A DNA stretch of 64,000 bases from Sphingomonadales bacterium 32-65-25 (GCA_002280855.1 NCEU01000007.1:62001-126000), one strand, 5' to 3'. Shown: positions 43,722-53,194, counted from the first letter of the stretch. A program made the numbers and translations. The notes: generated by a model not told the origin, from the letters alone.

Positions 43722-45614
43722 TTATTGCAAGCCGTCGCCCGACAGGCGGGTGCGCAGGGTCTTCAGGGTGGCATCGTTCTTGTCCACGCCAACGGCGGCC
43801 ATGCTGGCCTTGGCCAGGCCTTCGGCCATTTCGCCGGGCAGGGCGCTGCCCACTTCGCGACGGCTGGCCTCGATCAGGCCGGCCTGCGTCTTGGGATCGC
43901 CGGGGACGATGCGATCAACATGCACGATGATCCAGCCGCCCTGGCCGGCGAGCAGCTGCGTGCTGCCTGCGGCCCCGTTCAGGAAGGCGCGGGCGGCTTC
44001 GGGTACGTCCTGCTGGTTGATGATGTCGATGCGGCGGCCGTTCAGCGGCCGCGGCGGCGCTAGGCCGGCATCGGCGAGGGCCTTGGCGAAATTCACGCCC
44101 TTCTTGGTGGCGGCGAGTACGGCATCGGCCTTGCCCTTGGCGGCCTTCATCGCCTTGTCCTGGGCGGCGCCGGCCATGGCGAGCGGCATCACTTCGGCAA
44201 TCGGCGGCGGTGCGGCGGGCAGCACGGTGGCGGTTTCGATCACCACCAGGCGGCCGCCACCCAGATCTTCCACCACCGGGCCATCGGCCGGCTCACGCTT
44301 GAAGGCGCGCGCCGCGACGGTGGCGATTTCCCCGCTCAACGGCGGCTGGCCTTGGGCCAGACCCTTGTCGGTCACCGGGGCCTGGCTCTGGATGCTGAGC
44401 GAGGCTTCCTTGGCGATATCGGCAAAGCTCTTGCCGGCTTCCACGCCATCCTCGATGCGGGCGACAACATCGGCCACGGCATCATCAACGGCGCGCTGCT
44501 TCAGTTCGGCCTCAACAGCGGGACGGGCCTGCGCCAGCGTCTTTCCGGCGCTGCCCAATGCGGCCACGCGCACCACGTGCCAGCCCAGCTGGCTCTTGAT
44601 CGGCGCACTGATTTTGCCCACCGGCAAGGCAAAGGCGGCCTTGGCGACCTCTGCACTGGTGGCGCGAGCAAAGCCGGCTTCGGATTGGTTGCCCAAGGCG
44701 ATGTCGCTGGCACCGAAACCGGCGAGCTTTTGTGCGGCGGCGGCAAAACCATCGCTGGTGGCGGCGGCCACGATGGCCTTGGCCTTGGCTTCATCGGGTA
44801 CCACCACCTGTTCCAGCACGCGGGTGGCGGCGGCGCCATATTTGGCCGGATCCTTGGCAAAGGCATCGGCGATGGCCTTTTCAGGCACGGTCACGCCGGC
44901 AGCGATCTTTGCGGCATCGATGAAGGCATAGCGGAAACCGCGGCGTTCCGGGATGGTGAAGCGGGTGCTGTTGGCCTTGTACCAGGTCTGCGCTTCGGCA
45001 GCCGTGGGCGTGCCGGCCGGCGGCGCCGGAATGGTGGCGACCGCGCCTTCATGGCGGTCAACCAGCAGACGGGCATAGAGCTCGGCCACGCCATCGGGCA
45101 CGGCCAGCGCGCCGGTGATCGGCTTGATAAGCTGCTCGCGCACCAGGTCGCGGGCGATGGACTGGCGCAGCTTCTTGTCGGTCAAACCCTGTTGTTGCAG
45201 GGCGCGATCATAGGCTGTCTGGTCGAACTTGCCGCCGCTCTGGAAGGCGGGAATGCCGGTGATCACCACATCAACCGCAGTGTCAGATGCGCCCAGCCCG
45301 GCGCCGGCACCCATTTCTTCCATCGCGGTCTGGCCGATCAACTGGGTGGCCATCAGCTCCACCACGCCCTGGCGAGCGGCTTCGGCCTGGGTGAGGTTGG
45401 GATCCCGCTGGCGCAGGTCGCGCACGGTGCGATCGATGGCCTGCAGCAGATCGGGCTCGCTGATGGTGCGCTCGCCCACCTTGGCCACTGAACCTGCCGG
45501 CGCGCTGCCGCCCAGCGGATCATTCACGCCGGTTATGGCAAAGGCCACCAGAATCAACCCGAACAGGGCGAGCACGGGCCAGCTGGTGAGCGAACGGCGA
45601 AAAAATGCGAGCAT
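43722..45614 (-). CDS. ppiD: Periplasmic peptidyl-prolyl isomerase/chaperone, PpiD (SurA N-terminal) family
   Basis: 630 residues from ATG 45614 (MLAFFRRSLTSWPV); the much longer in-frame ORF extends over the divergent tpiA and is rejected. A single transmembrane anchor at 13-31 is followed by a SurA_N-like domain (VGERTISEPDLLQAIDRTVRD), a parvulin-type rotamase domain around APIKSQLGWHVVRV, and a long C-terminal region. PpiD-type proteins fold exported proteins at the periplasmic side of the SecYEG exit. Low similarity in the parvulin part is common in the family. It heads the ppiD-trp-moa-lexA string and is divergent from tpiA. Confidence 0.9.
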   Translation of the reverse strand: MLAFFRRSLTSWPVLALFGLILVAFAITGVNDPLGGSAPAGSVAKVGERTISEPDLLQAIDRTVRDLRQRDPNLTQAEAARQGVVELMATQLIGQTAMEEMGAGAGLGASDTAVDVVITGIPAFQSGGKFDQTAYDRALQQQGLTDKKLRQSIARDLVREQLIKPITGALAVPDGVAELYARLLVDRHEGAVATIPAPPAGTPTAAEAQTWYKANSTRFTIPERRGFRYAFIDAAKIAAGVTVPEKAIADAFAKDPAKYGAAATRVLEQVVVPDEAKAKAIVAAATSDGFAAAAQKLAGFGASDIALGNQSEAGFARATSAEVAKAAFALPVGKISAPIKSQLGWHVVRVAALGSAGKTLAQARPAVEAELKQRAVDDAVADVVARIEDGVEAGKSFADIAKEASLSIQSQAPVTDKGLAQGQPPLSGEIATVAARAFKREPADGPVVEDLGGGRLVVIETATVLPAAPPPIAEVMPLAMAGAAQDKAMKAAKGKADAVLAATKKGVNFAKALADAGLAPPRPLNGRRIDIINQQDVPEAARAFLNGAAGSTQLLAGQGGWIIVHVDRIVPGDPKTQAGLIEASRREVGSALPGEMAEGLAKASMAAVGVDKNDATLKTLRTRLSGDGLQ

Positions 45615-45699
45615 CGAAAATCCGTGATGGCTTGAACGCGCCGCTTGTAACGACGCGTGCCGCTTGCCACAAGCGCCACCAGAACGTGGAGAAGCGACA

Positions 45700-46431
45700 A
45701 TGCCTGCACTTATCGTTGGCAACTGGAAGATGAATGGTTTGGGCGAGGATATCGCCGAGATCGCCGCCATGGCTGGCAGCAGCGCGCCCAAGGGAGGTTC
45801 GGGCATCTGGATCGCGCCGCCTTTCACGTTGATAGATCGGGCGGTGATCGTTTCGGCCGGCGCGGTGAAGATCGGCGGCCAGGATTGCCACGGCAACGCG
45901 AAAGGCGCCCATACCGGCTGCGTGTCGGCCCCGATGCTGGCTGATCTGGGCGCGGGCTTTGTCATCGTTGGCCACAGCGAGCGGCGCCGGGACAACGGCG
46001 AAAGTGATGCCGACGTGCGCGCCAAGGCCAACGCAGGCCGCGCCGCAGAACTGGAGGTGATCCTGTGCATCGGCGAAACGCGCGAGCAGCGCGATGCCGG
46101 ACAGACCGAGGCCGTGTTGACCGCGCAACTGGCCAGATCGCTGCCCGACGATGCCGAAGGGCTGATCATCGCCTATGAACCGGTATGGGCCATCGGCACC
46201 GGCCTCACCCCCACGCTGGACGATGTCGCGGCCGCCCATGCCCATATCCGCCGCCAGATCGTGGCGCGTTTCGGCCCGAACGGGCATGGTGTGCGCATTC
46301 TCTATGGCGGCTCGGTTACGCCCGCCAACGCCGGTGAGTTGCTGCGTGTGGCCGATGTGGGCGGTGTGCTGGTGGGCGGGGCGAGCCTGACGGCGCAGAG
46401 CCTGCTGGCAATTGCGAGTGCCGCGCCTTGA
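45700..46431 (+). CDS. tpiA: Triose-phosphate isomerase
   Basis: 243 residues from ATG 45700, with GGAGAAG upstream; an earlier in-frame TTG is rejected. Catalytic residues are Lys10 (GNWKMNG), His92 (GHSERR) and Glu160 (AYEPVWAIGTG). The phosphate-binding ends YGGSVTPANA and GVLVGGASL are present. It interconverts dihydroxyacetone phosphate and glyceraldehyde 3-phosphate. Divergent from ppiD. In related genomes tpiA is followed by secG and pyrG, and the same frame is seen here with extra genes between. Confidence 0.98.
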   Translation: MPALIVGNWKMNGLGEDIAEIAAMAGSSAPKGGSGIWIAPPFTLIDRAVIVSAGAVKIGGQDCHGNAKGAHTGCVSAPMLADLGAGFVIVGHSERRRDNGESDADVRAKANAGRAAELEVILCIGETREQRDAGQTEAVLTAQLARSLPDDAEGLIIAYEPVWAIGTGLTPTLDDVAAAHAHIRRQIVARFGPNGHGVRILYGGSVTPANAGELLRVADVGGVLVGGASLTAQSLLAIASAAP

Positions 46432-46483
46432 GCGCACGGGCGCGCCGCTGATATCCTCGCAGGCAAGGAGAAGGAGGTTCGCC

Positions 46484-46912
46484 ATGGCCGCTGAAAGATT
46501 GACCGTCACCGTTATCGTGCCCGTGTCGCAAGAAGAGGCATGGTCATTGTTCACCAGCCCGGGTTCGATCACGCAGTGGAACTTCGCCAGCAACGATTGG
46601 CATTGCCCGTCCGCCCGTGTCGATTTGGTTGTCGGCGGCACCCATTGTGCCCGCATGGAGGCGAAAGATGGCAGCTTCAGCTTTGATTTTGAAGGCGTTT
46701 ACAGCGAGGTGAAGCCGCCGCACGCGCTGACTCTGGTGTTGGGTGACGGACGCACTTCGCGCACGACTTTCGTTGCAAGCCCGGCCGGAACCATCGTTGA
46801 AACATGTTTCGAAGCCGAAACGCAGAATCCGTCTGAACTGCAGCGCCAAGGCTGGCAGGCGATCCTGGACAATTACCGTCACCTTGCCCAACGGGCAGCT
46901 GCGGCGCCTTGA
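46484..46912 (+). CDS. SRPBCC / AHSA1-like domain protein
   Basis: 142 residues from ATG 46484, with the strong ribosome site AAGGAGG. LTVTVIVPVSQEEAWSLFTSPGSITQWNFAS is the typical opening of activator-of-Hsp90-like START/Bet v1 folds. RVDLVVGGTHCARMEAKDGSFSFDFEGVYSEVKPPHAL and WQAILDNYRHL near the C-terminus complete it. Such proteins bind hydrophobic ligands or modulate stress responses, but the ligand is unknown. It is inserted between tpiA and secG. Confidence 0.88.
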   Translation: MAAERLTVTVIVPVSQEEAWSLFTSPGSITQWNFASNDWHCPSARVDLVVGGTHCARMEAKDGSFSFDFEGVYSEVKPPHALTLVLGDGRTSRTTFVASPAGTIVETCFEAETQNPSELQRQGWQAILDNYRHLAQRAAAAP

Positions 46913-46983
46913 TTGCGCCCGCCCATGAAGCCATGTAAGGCGCGTCCCCATATTCCCTGATCACAACGAAAGCCTGCCCGCCC

Positions 46984-47337
46984 GTGATTACCTTTCTGCT
47001 TGTCATCCACGGCCTGATCACCCTCGCGCTGGTGGCGGTGATCCTGCTGCAGCGTTCCGAAGGCGGGGCGTTGGGCATTGGCGGCGGTGGCGGGGGCGGC
47101 TTGATGACGGCGCGCGGTGCGGCCAACCTGCTGACCCGCGCCACCACCATCCTGGCGGCATTGTTCGTCGTCATGTCGATCCTGCTGGCCGTGTTGGCCG
47201 CTGGCACCAACAAGGCCCGGGTGATCGATCCCACCGTGGCGGCCAAGACGGCGCCTGTTGCGCCGGCCCCCGGCACTCCGGCGCCCGCTGCGCCGACGCA
47301 GTTGCCGGGCCTGCCCGGCGTTCCGGTCGCGCAGTAA
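46984..47337 (+). CDS. secG: Preprotein translocase subunit SecG
   Basis: 117 residues from GTG 46984. Two transmembrane helices (about 3-22 and 53-73) flank the conserved cytoplasmic loop VILLQRSEGGALGIGGGGGGGLMTARGAANLLTRAT. The C-terminal tail is Ala/Pro-rich (PVAPAPGTPAPAAPTQ), as in many alphaproteobacteria. SecG stabilises SecA action at the SecYE channel. The next gene (MHS transporter) starts 12 bp downstream. Confidence 0.95.
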   Translation: MITFLLVIHGLITLALVAVILLQRSEGGALGIGGGGGGGLMTARGAANLLTRATTILAALFVVMSILLAVLAAGTNKARVIDPTVAAKTAPVAPAPGTPAPAAPTQLPGLPGVPVAQ

Positions 47338-47349
47338 TCAGCGATCCGC

Positions 47350-48624
47350 GTGGCCGGCGACAGCAAACCCGGCCAGTTGCGCCAGATTTTCGGCGGGGCC
47401 GCCGGCAATCTGGTCGAATGGTATGATTGGTATGCCTATTCGGCCTTCGCGCTCTATTTCGGGCCGCGTTTTTTCCCGCCTGGTGATGATCTTGTCGCGG
47501 CCCTGAACAGCGCCGCCATCTTTGCCGTGGGCTTCCTGATGCGGCCCATTGGTTCGTGGCTGCTCGGCGCCTGGGCCGACAAGCGCGGCCGCAAATCGGC
47601 ACTTACGCTTTCCGTCGCGATGATGTGTTCGGGCTCGCTGCTGATCGCGGTGGCCCCTACTTACGATGATGTCGGGCTGTTGGCCCCGGCGATCCTGCTG
47701 CTGGCGCGGCTGATACAGGGATTGTCTGTTGGCGGCGAATATGGTGCCTCGGCCACCTTCATGAGCGAGGTGGCGCGCGCCAAGTGGCGGGGTTTCCTCG
47801 CCAGCTTCCAATATGTGACGTTGGTGGGCGGGCAGTTGCTGGCGCTGGCGCTGCTGGTGCTGCTGCAATCTCAGATGGACGAAGGCGCGCTGAAGGACTG
47901 GGGCTGGCGTATCCCGTTCGTTGTCGGCGCGGCCTGCGCGGTGCTGGTGTTCTGGCTGCGCACCGGGCTGCATGAAACCGAAGCCTTTGAAAATGCGGTG
48001 ATCCCGCCCGGAACGCTGCTGCAGCGCCTGCTCGCCCACCCGCGCGAGTTGCTGATCGTGCTGGCGCTCACCGCTGGCGGCAGCCTGTGGTTCTATACCT
48101 TCACCACCTACATGCAGAAATATCTGGTCCTGTCGGCCGGCTGGACCAAGCAGGAGGCCACGTCCGCGTCTGCCATCGCCTTGCTGGCCTATGCCGCCAT
48201 GCAGCCGCTGTTCGGCGCGGCCTCCGATCTGCTCGGCCGGCGCACGCTGCTGGTTGGTTTCGGCATCATGTCGACGCTGGCGACGGTACCGGCGCTCACC
48301 GCGCTGGGCACGGCGAAGCCCGGTATCGAGGGTCTGGCGTTGATGATTGGCTGCCTGGCCATCTTGTCCTGCTACACCGCGATTTCCGGCGTTGTGAAGG
48401 CCGAGATGTTCCCGGCCCACATCCGCGCGCTGGGCGTTGGCATGCCCTATGCGCTGGGCGTCGCCATCTTTGGCGGATCGGCCGAATATGTGGCGCTGGC
48501 CTTCAAGGGCGCTGGCATTGAATCCGGATTCTTCTGGTATGTCACCTTCATGGCCGGCATCGCGCTGGTGGCCGCCCTGTCGCTGCCCGACACGCGGGCC
48601 AACAGCCGCATCGAAACGGATTGA
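47350..48624 (+). CDS. MFS transporter, metabolite:H+ symporter (MHS) family
   Basis: 424 residues from GTG 47350. GNLVEWYDWYAYSAFALYF is the MHS family opening (KgtP/ProP-like). The first signature loop is GAWADKRGRKSAL and the second is ASDLLGRRTLL. LLLARLIQGLSVGGEYGASATFMSE is diagnostic. Twelve transmembrane helices are indicated. These carriers import dicarboxylates, osmolytes or similar acids with protons; the solute cannot be assigned, although alpha-ketoglutarate permease-like is a common label. The gene lies 12 bp after secG and may be cotranscribed with it. Confidence 0.9.
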   Translation: MAGDSKPGQLRQIFGGAAGNLVEWYDWYAYSAFALYFGPRFFPPGDDLVAALNSAAIFAVGFLMRPIGSWLLGAWADKRGRKSALTLSVAMMCSGSLLIAVAPTYDDVGLLAPAILLLARLIQGLSVGGEYGASATFMSEVARAKWRGFLASFQYVTLVGGQLLALALLVLLQSQMDEGALKDWGWRIPFVVGAACAVLVFWLRTGLHETEAFENAVIPPGTLLQRLLAHPRELLIVLALTAGGSLWFYTFTTYMQKYLVLSAGWTKQEATSASAIALLAYAAMQPLFGAASDLLGRRTLLVGFGIMSTLATVPALTALGTAKPGIEGLALMIGCLAILSCYTAISGVVKAEMFPAHIRALGVGMPYALGVAIFGGSAEYVALAFKGAGIESGFFWYVTFMAGIALVAALSLPDTRANSRIETD

Positions 48625-48691
48625 AAACAAACGGCTCAGCCGGCCTGCCGCAGTTGTGCTGAAACCCGGATCGGCGCATCCTGAAGTGGTG

Positions 48692-50911
48692 ATGCAATCC
48701 CGCCTTGTTCCCTCCGTGGCGCTGGCGTTGCTGCTGGCCGGCTGTGGCGGCGCTGGTGGCGGCGGGGTTGGCACCGTTCCCGCGCCGCCACCGGCGCCCA
48801 CACCCGCGCCCGCGCCGCCACCGGCGCCCACACCTACCCCCAGCGCCTTTGACACGGTGGAATATCGCCGCTCCAACGGCGCAGTGCAGGTGCAGGCGCT
48901 GGCTGCCTATGATCGCGGGTTTTCCGGCAGCGGCATCACCGTTGCGGTAATCGATTCCGGTGTGAACCCGGCTCTGGCCGAATTTGCCGGCCGCATTTCG
49001 CCGGCCAGCCGGGATGTCGCCGCTGCCCGCGCGCTGGCTGATGAACGCGGTCATGGCACCTCGGTCACCGGCATCCTGCTGGCCGCGCGCAACGGTGTGA
49101 ACATGCACGGCGTTGCCCCGCAGGCGACATTATTGGCTTTGCGCGCGGATACGCCGGGCAGTTGCGATGATCAGGGCTGTTCCTATGCCAGCCCGGCCAT
49201 TGCCGCCGGTCTGCAGGCGGCGGCCGATGCCCGCGCGCGCGTCGTCAACATGTCGTTGGGCGGGGGGTCCACCACGGCAGCTGTGCGCGCCGCCGCCGGG
49301 CAACTGGCCAGTGCTGGCAGCATATTGGTGCTGTCGGCTGGCAATGAAGGCCTGTCCACGCCGCAGAGTTTTGCCAATCAACTCATCGCCGTCAGTCAGG
49401 CCACCACCATCGTGGTCGGCGCGGTCAACGCCAGCAATGAAATCGCCAGCTTCTCCAACCGCGCCGGAGTGTTGGCACCAAACTATCTGGTGGCGCCGGG
49501 GGTGGAATTGCGCAGCTTCAACCAGGATGGCGCCACCTTTCTGTACAGCGGCACATCAGTGGCGGCGCCGGTCGTCTCCGGTGCGGCGACGCTGCTGGCG
49601 CAGGCCTTCCCGGCGCTGTCGGGTGCGCAGATTGTCGATATCCTGTTGCGCTCCGCCGATGATCTTGGCGCAACCGGCACCGACGAGATTTATGGCCGCG
49701 GCCTGCTCAATATCGCCCGTGCCTTCCAGCCGCTGGGCAGCAGCAGCATCGGCGGGCAACCTGTGGCGATCACCATTGGCGGCTCACTTGGCGCGGCCTT
49801 GGGTGATGGCGGGCCGCTCACCAGTGCGCTGGCCGGCGTGGTGATTGAGGACGGTTATGGACGGCCCTTCACGGTTGATCTGGCCCAAGGCCTTGTAACA
49901 GCCCCGCCGGGCCGGCTGGCTGCGCAACTGTTGGCCACACCGGTGGAAAGCGCCGTAACCAGCAGCGGCGGCACCAGCACCGCTTTCGCGCTGCTCGGCG
50001 ACAGCCGAGGACTGTGGGCCGGCGATCGTGCCACCATGGCTGCGCTCGCCCCCGGTCAGCAGCGGCAGGCCAGTCCGGTGGGACATGTCCGCCTCTTGCT
50101 CTCCGGCGGCTCCGTGCTGGTCGCCGGCCATGGACAGGCGGTGGCCGGGCTGGTGGCGATGGCAGTTTCTGGGGCTGATCCGTCTGGACGCAGCACCGCT
50201 CTCATTACCGCTGATCCCGCCCTGCCGCTGGGCAGCCGACCGCTGGGCGCAGCGGCGCTTTCGCAGCCTTTGGGCGGCGGCTTCACCTTGGCGGCCGGTT
50301 TCGGCCAATCCGTGCTGCCGGCGCAGGATCGCCAGTCCGCCGCTCTGCAATCCACCGCGCTGTTCCGCCTGTCGCGCGCCGTGATGCCAGGACTGGAACT
50401 GGCGGCGCTGCTGCGGGTTGATGCGGAACGTGGCAGCCTGATGGGCACGCGGCTTTCGACCGGCTTTGGCCTGGCTGGCGGCACCACCACCAGCCTTGGA
50501 CTGTCCGCCCGGTTGGCACTCGGCCCGCGCGCGCGGCTGTCGGGCGAATGGCGCCGGGCCAGGAGTCGGATCGATCTGGCGAGCGGCGGCCTCATCGCGG
50601 CTGCAGGCCGCTTCAGCGGTGACGCTGCCAGCGCCGCGCTGGCGCTCGATGATGTTGTAGCGCCCGGCGATATGCTCACGCTTGCCATCACCCGGCCGCT
50701 GGCGCTGGCTGGCCCCTTGTGGCTGCTGGGCTCTGCAGATCCAGCGCGCGCCGGGCCATCTGTGCGCGAAACCGCAGCCGAGGCACTCTACGCCCTCCCG
50801 CTCGGCCCTGGCCAGTTGCAGTTCAGCCTGTTCCACCGCACCCACCCTGGCCACATCGCTGCCAGCCCTGATGACGATGGTGGCGCGGTGCGGTTTCACT
50901 GGCGCTGGTAG
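48692..50911 (+). CDS. Surface-lipidated autotransporter subtilisin-like serine protease
   Basis: 739 residues from ATG 48692. The signal peptide ends in a lipobox LLAG-Cys18. Residues 19-50 form a Gly/Pro/Ala linker. The peptidase S8 triad is Asp88 (VAVIDSGV), His121 (ERGHGTSVTG) and Ser289 (YSGTSVAAP), with Asn218 (SAGNEG) as oxyanion residue. The C-terminal part (about 480-739) is a beta-rich autotransporter barrel with many G-L/F-alternating strands and ends in the outer-membrane signature ...RFHWRW. The layout resembles lipidated autotransporter proteases such as SphB1 and NalP, which process other surface proteins. It is inserted with the MHS transporter between secG and pyrG. Confidence 0.88.
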   Translation: MQSRLVPSVALALLLAGCGGAGGGGVGTVPAPPPAPTPAPAPPPAPTPTPSAFDTVEYRRSNGAVQVQALAAYDRGFSGSGITVAVIDSGVNPALAEFAGRISPASRDVAAARALADERGHGTSVTGILLAARNGVNMHGVAPQATLLALRADTPGSCDDQGCSYASPAIAAGLQAAADARARVVNMSLGGGSTTAAVRAAAGQLASAGSILVLSAGNEGLSTPQSFANQLIAVSQATTIVVGAVNASNEIASFSNRAGVLAPNYLVAPGVELRSFNQDGATFLYSGTSVAAPVVSGAATLLAQAFPALSGAQIVDILLRSADDLGATGTDEIYGRGLLNIARAFQPLGSSSIGGQPVAITIGGSLGAALGDGGPLTSALAGVVIEDGYGRPFTVDLAQGLVTAPPGRLAAQLLATPVESAVTSSGGTSTAFALLGDSRGLWAGDRATMAALAPGQQRQASPVGHVRLLLSGGSVLVAGHGQAVAGLVAMAVSGADPSGRSTALITADPALPLGSRPLGAAALSQPLGGGFTLAAGFGQSVLPAQDRQSAALQSTALFRLSRAVMPGLELAALLRVDAERGSLMGTRLSTGFGLAGGTTTSLGLSARLALGPRARLSGEWRRARSRIDLASGGLIAAAGRFSGDAASAALALDDVVAPGDMLTLAITRPLALAGPLWLLGSADPARAGPSVRETAAEALYALPLGPGQLQFSLFHRTHPGHIAASPDDDGGAVRFHWRW
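48781..48834 (+). repeat. 30-bp-period tandem repeat in the protease linker
   Basis: The 24-bp unit CGCGCCGCCACCGGCGCCCA plus CACC occurs at 48781-48804 and identically at 48811-48834. It encodes two copies of an Ala-Pro-Pro-Pro-Ala-Pro-Thr linker between the lipidated cysteine and the protease domain. Such a repeat can expand or contract in whole codons, altering the distance of the domain from the membrane. Confidence 0.85.
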
Positions 50912-50991
50912 CTTCGTCCACAGCGAAATTGCCTTGCAGGCCACGCGGGGGCTGGCGCGCTGCTGCATTATGGGCTTAAGGCTCTTCTCCC

Positions 50992-52425
50992 ATGACGCGG
51001 TATATTTTCATCACCGGCGGCGTGGTCTCCTCGCTCGGCAAAGGACTCATGGGCGCCTCTCTGGCCGCCCTCTTGCAGGCGCGCGGCTACAAGGTGCGCA
51101 TCCGCAAATTCGATCCCTATCTCAACGTCGATCCGGGCACGATGAGCCCCTATCAGCACGGTGAAGTCTATGTGACCGACGACGGGGCAGAGACCGATCT
51201 CGATCTTGGCCATTATGAACGCTTCACCGGCGTGCCGTCGCGCAAGACCGACAATATCACCTCGGGCCGGGTCTATTCGGATATCATCGCGCGCGAACGC
51301 CGCGGCGAATTCCTGGGCGCCACCGTGCAGGTGATTCCGCATGTGACGGATGCCATCAAGGCCTTTGCCAAGGCCGAAACCGAGGCCCTGGATTTCGTGC
51401 TGTGTGAAATCGGCGGCACCGTGGGCGACATCGAAAGCCTGCCCTTCCTGGAAGCCATCCGCCAGATGGCGGCTGACGTGGGCAAGGCCAATGTCTGCTA
51501 TATCCACGTCACGCTGGTGCCGTTCATCGCGGCGGCGGGCGAACTGAAAACCAAGCCGACCCAGCACAGCGTCGCCGAATTGCGCGGCATCGGGATTCAG
51601 CCGGATGTGCTGGTCTGCCGTTCCGAACATCCGCTACCCGAAAGCGACCGTGCAAAGATCGCGCTGTTCTGCAATGTGCGCAAGGAAGCGGTGATTTCGG
51701 CGCTGGATGCAGAGAGCATCTACGAAGTGCCGCTGCAATATCATGCCGAAGGGCTGGACGACGAAGTGCTGAACGCCTTCGGCATCACTGATGCGCCGCG
51801 CCCCGATCTTACCCGCTGGCAGGACATTGCCGAGCGGATTCACAACCCTGAAGGCGAAGTGACCATCGGCGTTGTCGGCAAATACACCGGCATGAAGGAC
51901 GCGTATAAATCGCTCACCGAAGCGTTGGTGCATGGCGGCCTTGCCAACCGGGTGAAGGTCAACATCAAGTGGCTGGATGCCGAGGAATTCGAAGGCGCCG
52001 ATGCGGCGGCCCGGCTGGAACCGATGCATGGCATTCTGGTACCCGGCGGCTTTGGCGAACGTGGCAGCGAAGGCAAGATCGCCAGCGTGCGTTTTGCCCG
52101 TGAACGGCGCGTGCCTTTCTTTGGTATCTGCCTTGGCATGCAGATGGCCTGTATCGAGGCGGCGCGGAATCAGGCCGGCATAACAGCTGCGTCCACCACC
52201 GAATTCGGCCCCACCACGGAACCGATCGTGGGCCTGATCACCGAATGGATGAGCGTGGAAGGCCTGCAGACGCGCCACGCCGGCGGCGATCTGGGCGGCA
52301 CCATGCGGCTGGGCGCTTATCCGGCTGAACTGGGGGCCAACAGCGTGGTGGCCGGCGTCTATGGCAGTGCCCGTATCGCGGAACGCCATCGCCACCGCTA
52401 TGAAGTCAACGGTGCCTGGAACTGA
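50992..52425 (+). CDS. pyrG: CTP synthase with disrupted glutaminase C-terminus
   Basis: The ORF gives 477 residues where about 540-550 are normal. The synthetase domain is intact ([46 protein letters not shown]). The glutaminase domain has its nucleophile Cys380 ([14 protein letters not shown]). After residues HRHRYEVN the reading runs into GAWN and a TGA. About 40 residues normally found here, including the FHPE block with the catalytic His, are absent. The true C-terminus continues out of frame (52419-52502). As written the enzyme could at best use free ammonia to make CTP from UTP. This is either a real mutation or a sequencing/assembly error. Confidence 0.92.
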   Translation: MTRYIFITGGVVSSLGKGLMGASLAALLQARGYKVRIRKFDPYLNVDPGTMSPYQHGEVYVTDDGAETDLDLGHYERFTGVPSRKTDNITSGRVYSDIIARERRGEFLGATVQVIPHVTDAIKAFAKAETEALDFVLCEIGGTVGDIESLPFLEAIRQMAADVGKANVCYIHVTLVPFIAAAGELKTKPTQHSVAELRGIGIQPDVLVCRSEHPLPESDRAKIALFCNVRKEAVISALDAESIYEVPLQYHAEGLDDEVLNAFGITDAPRPDLTRWQDIAERIHNPEGEVTIGVVGKYTGMKDAYKSLTEALVHGGLANRVKVNIKWLDAEEFEGADAAARLEPMHGILVPGGFGERGSEGKIASVRFARERRVPFFGICLGMQMACIEAARNQAGITAASTTEFGPTTEPIVGLITEWMSVEGLQTRHAGGDLGGTMRLGAYPAELGANSVVAGVYGSARIAERHRHRYEVNGAWN

Positions 52426-52502
52426 AATCCAAGCCGTTCGATCCGCATCCGCTGTTCGCCGGGTTCATCGAAGCGGCGATCGCGCAAAGCCGGCTGGTGT
52501 GA
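52419..52502 (+). pseudogene. pyrG: Out-of-frame C-terminal remnant of pyrG
   Basis: Codons from 52419 read [31 protein letters not shown] (TGA 52500-52502), the standard last 26 or so residues of alphaproteobacterial CTP synthase. The frame differs from the upstream gene frame (50992 frame versus the 52419 frame). Its stop overlaps the coaA GTG start as GTGTGA/GTGA, the normal coupling in an intact pyrG-coaA pair. This shows that the disruption is recent, or an artefact. Confidence 0.9.
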
Positions 52503-53194
52503 CGCCGGTTTCGCCCGCCGACCTGGCGGCGCGCATCGCTGCCCGGCATCGCCTCGGCGAAACGCTGGTGGTGGGCATCACTGGATCGGTGGCGGTGGGC
52601 AAGACAACGCTGGCCCGCCAGATTGCCGAGGCGCTGCCGGCGGATTTGAAGGTGGAGATCGTCTCCACCGATGGCTTTCTGAAGCCCAACGCTGTGCTGG
52701 AAGCCGCAGGCCTTTCGATGCGCAAGGGCTTCCCCGAAAGCTATGACCGCGCCGCCATGGCCGCCGCGCTGGGCGGGCTGAAATCCGGGCCTGTGACGGT
52801 GCCGACCTACAGCCACACCAGCTACGACGTGGACCAGGCCGCTGCTCGCACCATTGCGGGCGCCGATGTCGTGCTGGTCGAAGGCCTCGGCCTTGCCCCC
52901 GATGCCAGCGGCCAGCGCCCGCCGCTTGATCTGCTGATCTACATCGACGCGACAGAAGATGACATCATCGCCTGGTTCCTCGCCCGCTTCATGGGCCTGT
53001 GGGATGCGGCGGCGAACGACCCCACCAGCTTCTACGCCCGCTTCCGCCACATGAGCGAGGATGAAGCCCGCCAGTTTGCGCTGTCTGTGTGGAACGGCAT
53101 CAACCGCCCTAACTGCATGGACCATATCGCGCTGGCCAAGCCCGTGGCCGATATCGTGGTGACCAAGGCGCTCGATCACAGCCTCAGCGTCTAG
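52499..53194 (+). CDS. coaA: Type I pantothenate kinase / uridine kinase-fold P-loop kinase
   Basis: 231 residues from GTG 52499, overlapping the original pyrG stop. The longer in-frame reading from 52361 passes through the pyrG junction and is rejected. P-loop GSVAVGKTT is at 29-37, [10 protein letters not shown] and [10 protein letters not shown] are characteristic of bacterial CoaA, and NRPNCMDHI lies near the end. It phosphorylates pantothenate using ATP. It is short relative to E. coli CoaA (316). Together with CoaX (24925-25713) the genome encodes two isofunctional, unrelated enzymes, so a different substrate for one is possible. The end overlaps the convergent cytochrome gene by 11 bp. 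Confidence 0.85.
   Translation: MTPVSPADLAARIAARHRLGETLVVGITGSVAVGKTTLARQIAEALPADLKVEIVSTDGFLKPNAVLEAAGLSMRKGFPESYDRAAMAAALGGLKSGPVTVPTYSHTSYDVDQAAARTIAGADVVLVEGLGLAPDASGQRPPLDLLIYIDATEDDIIAWFLARFMGLWDAAANDPTSFYARFRHMSEDEARQFALSVWNGINRPNCMDHIALAKPVADIVVTKALDHSLSV

Noticed and set aside
52361..52498. Longer N-terminus for the coaA gene, or a programmed frameshift joining pyrG to its tail
   Set aside because: The extension translates the pyrG 3' end in the wrong frame. A ribosomal shift would not restore the roughly 40 missing residues, so neither reading explains the locus.
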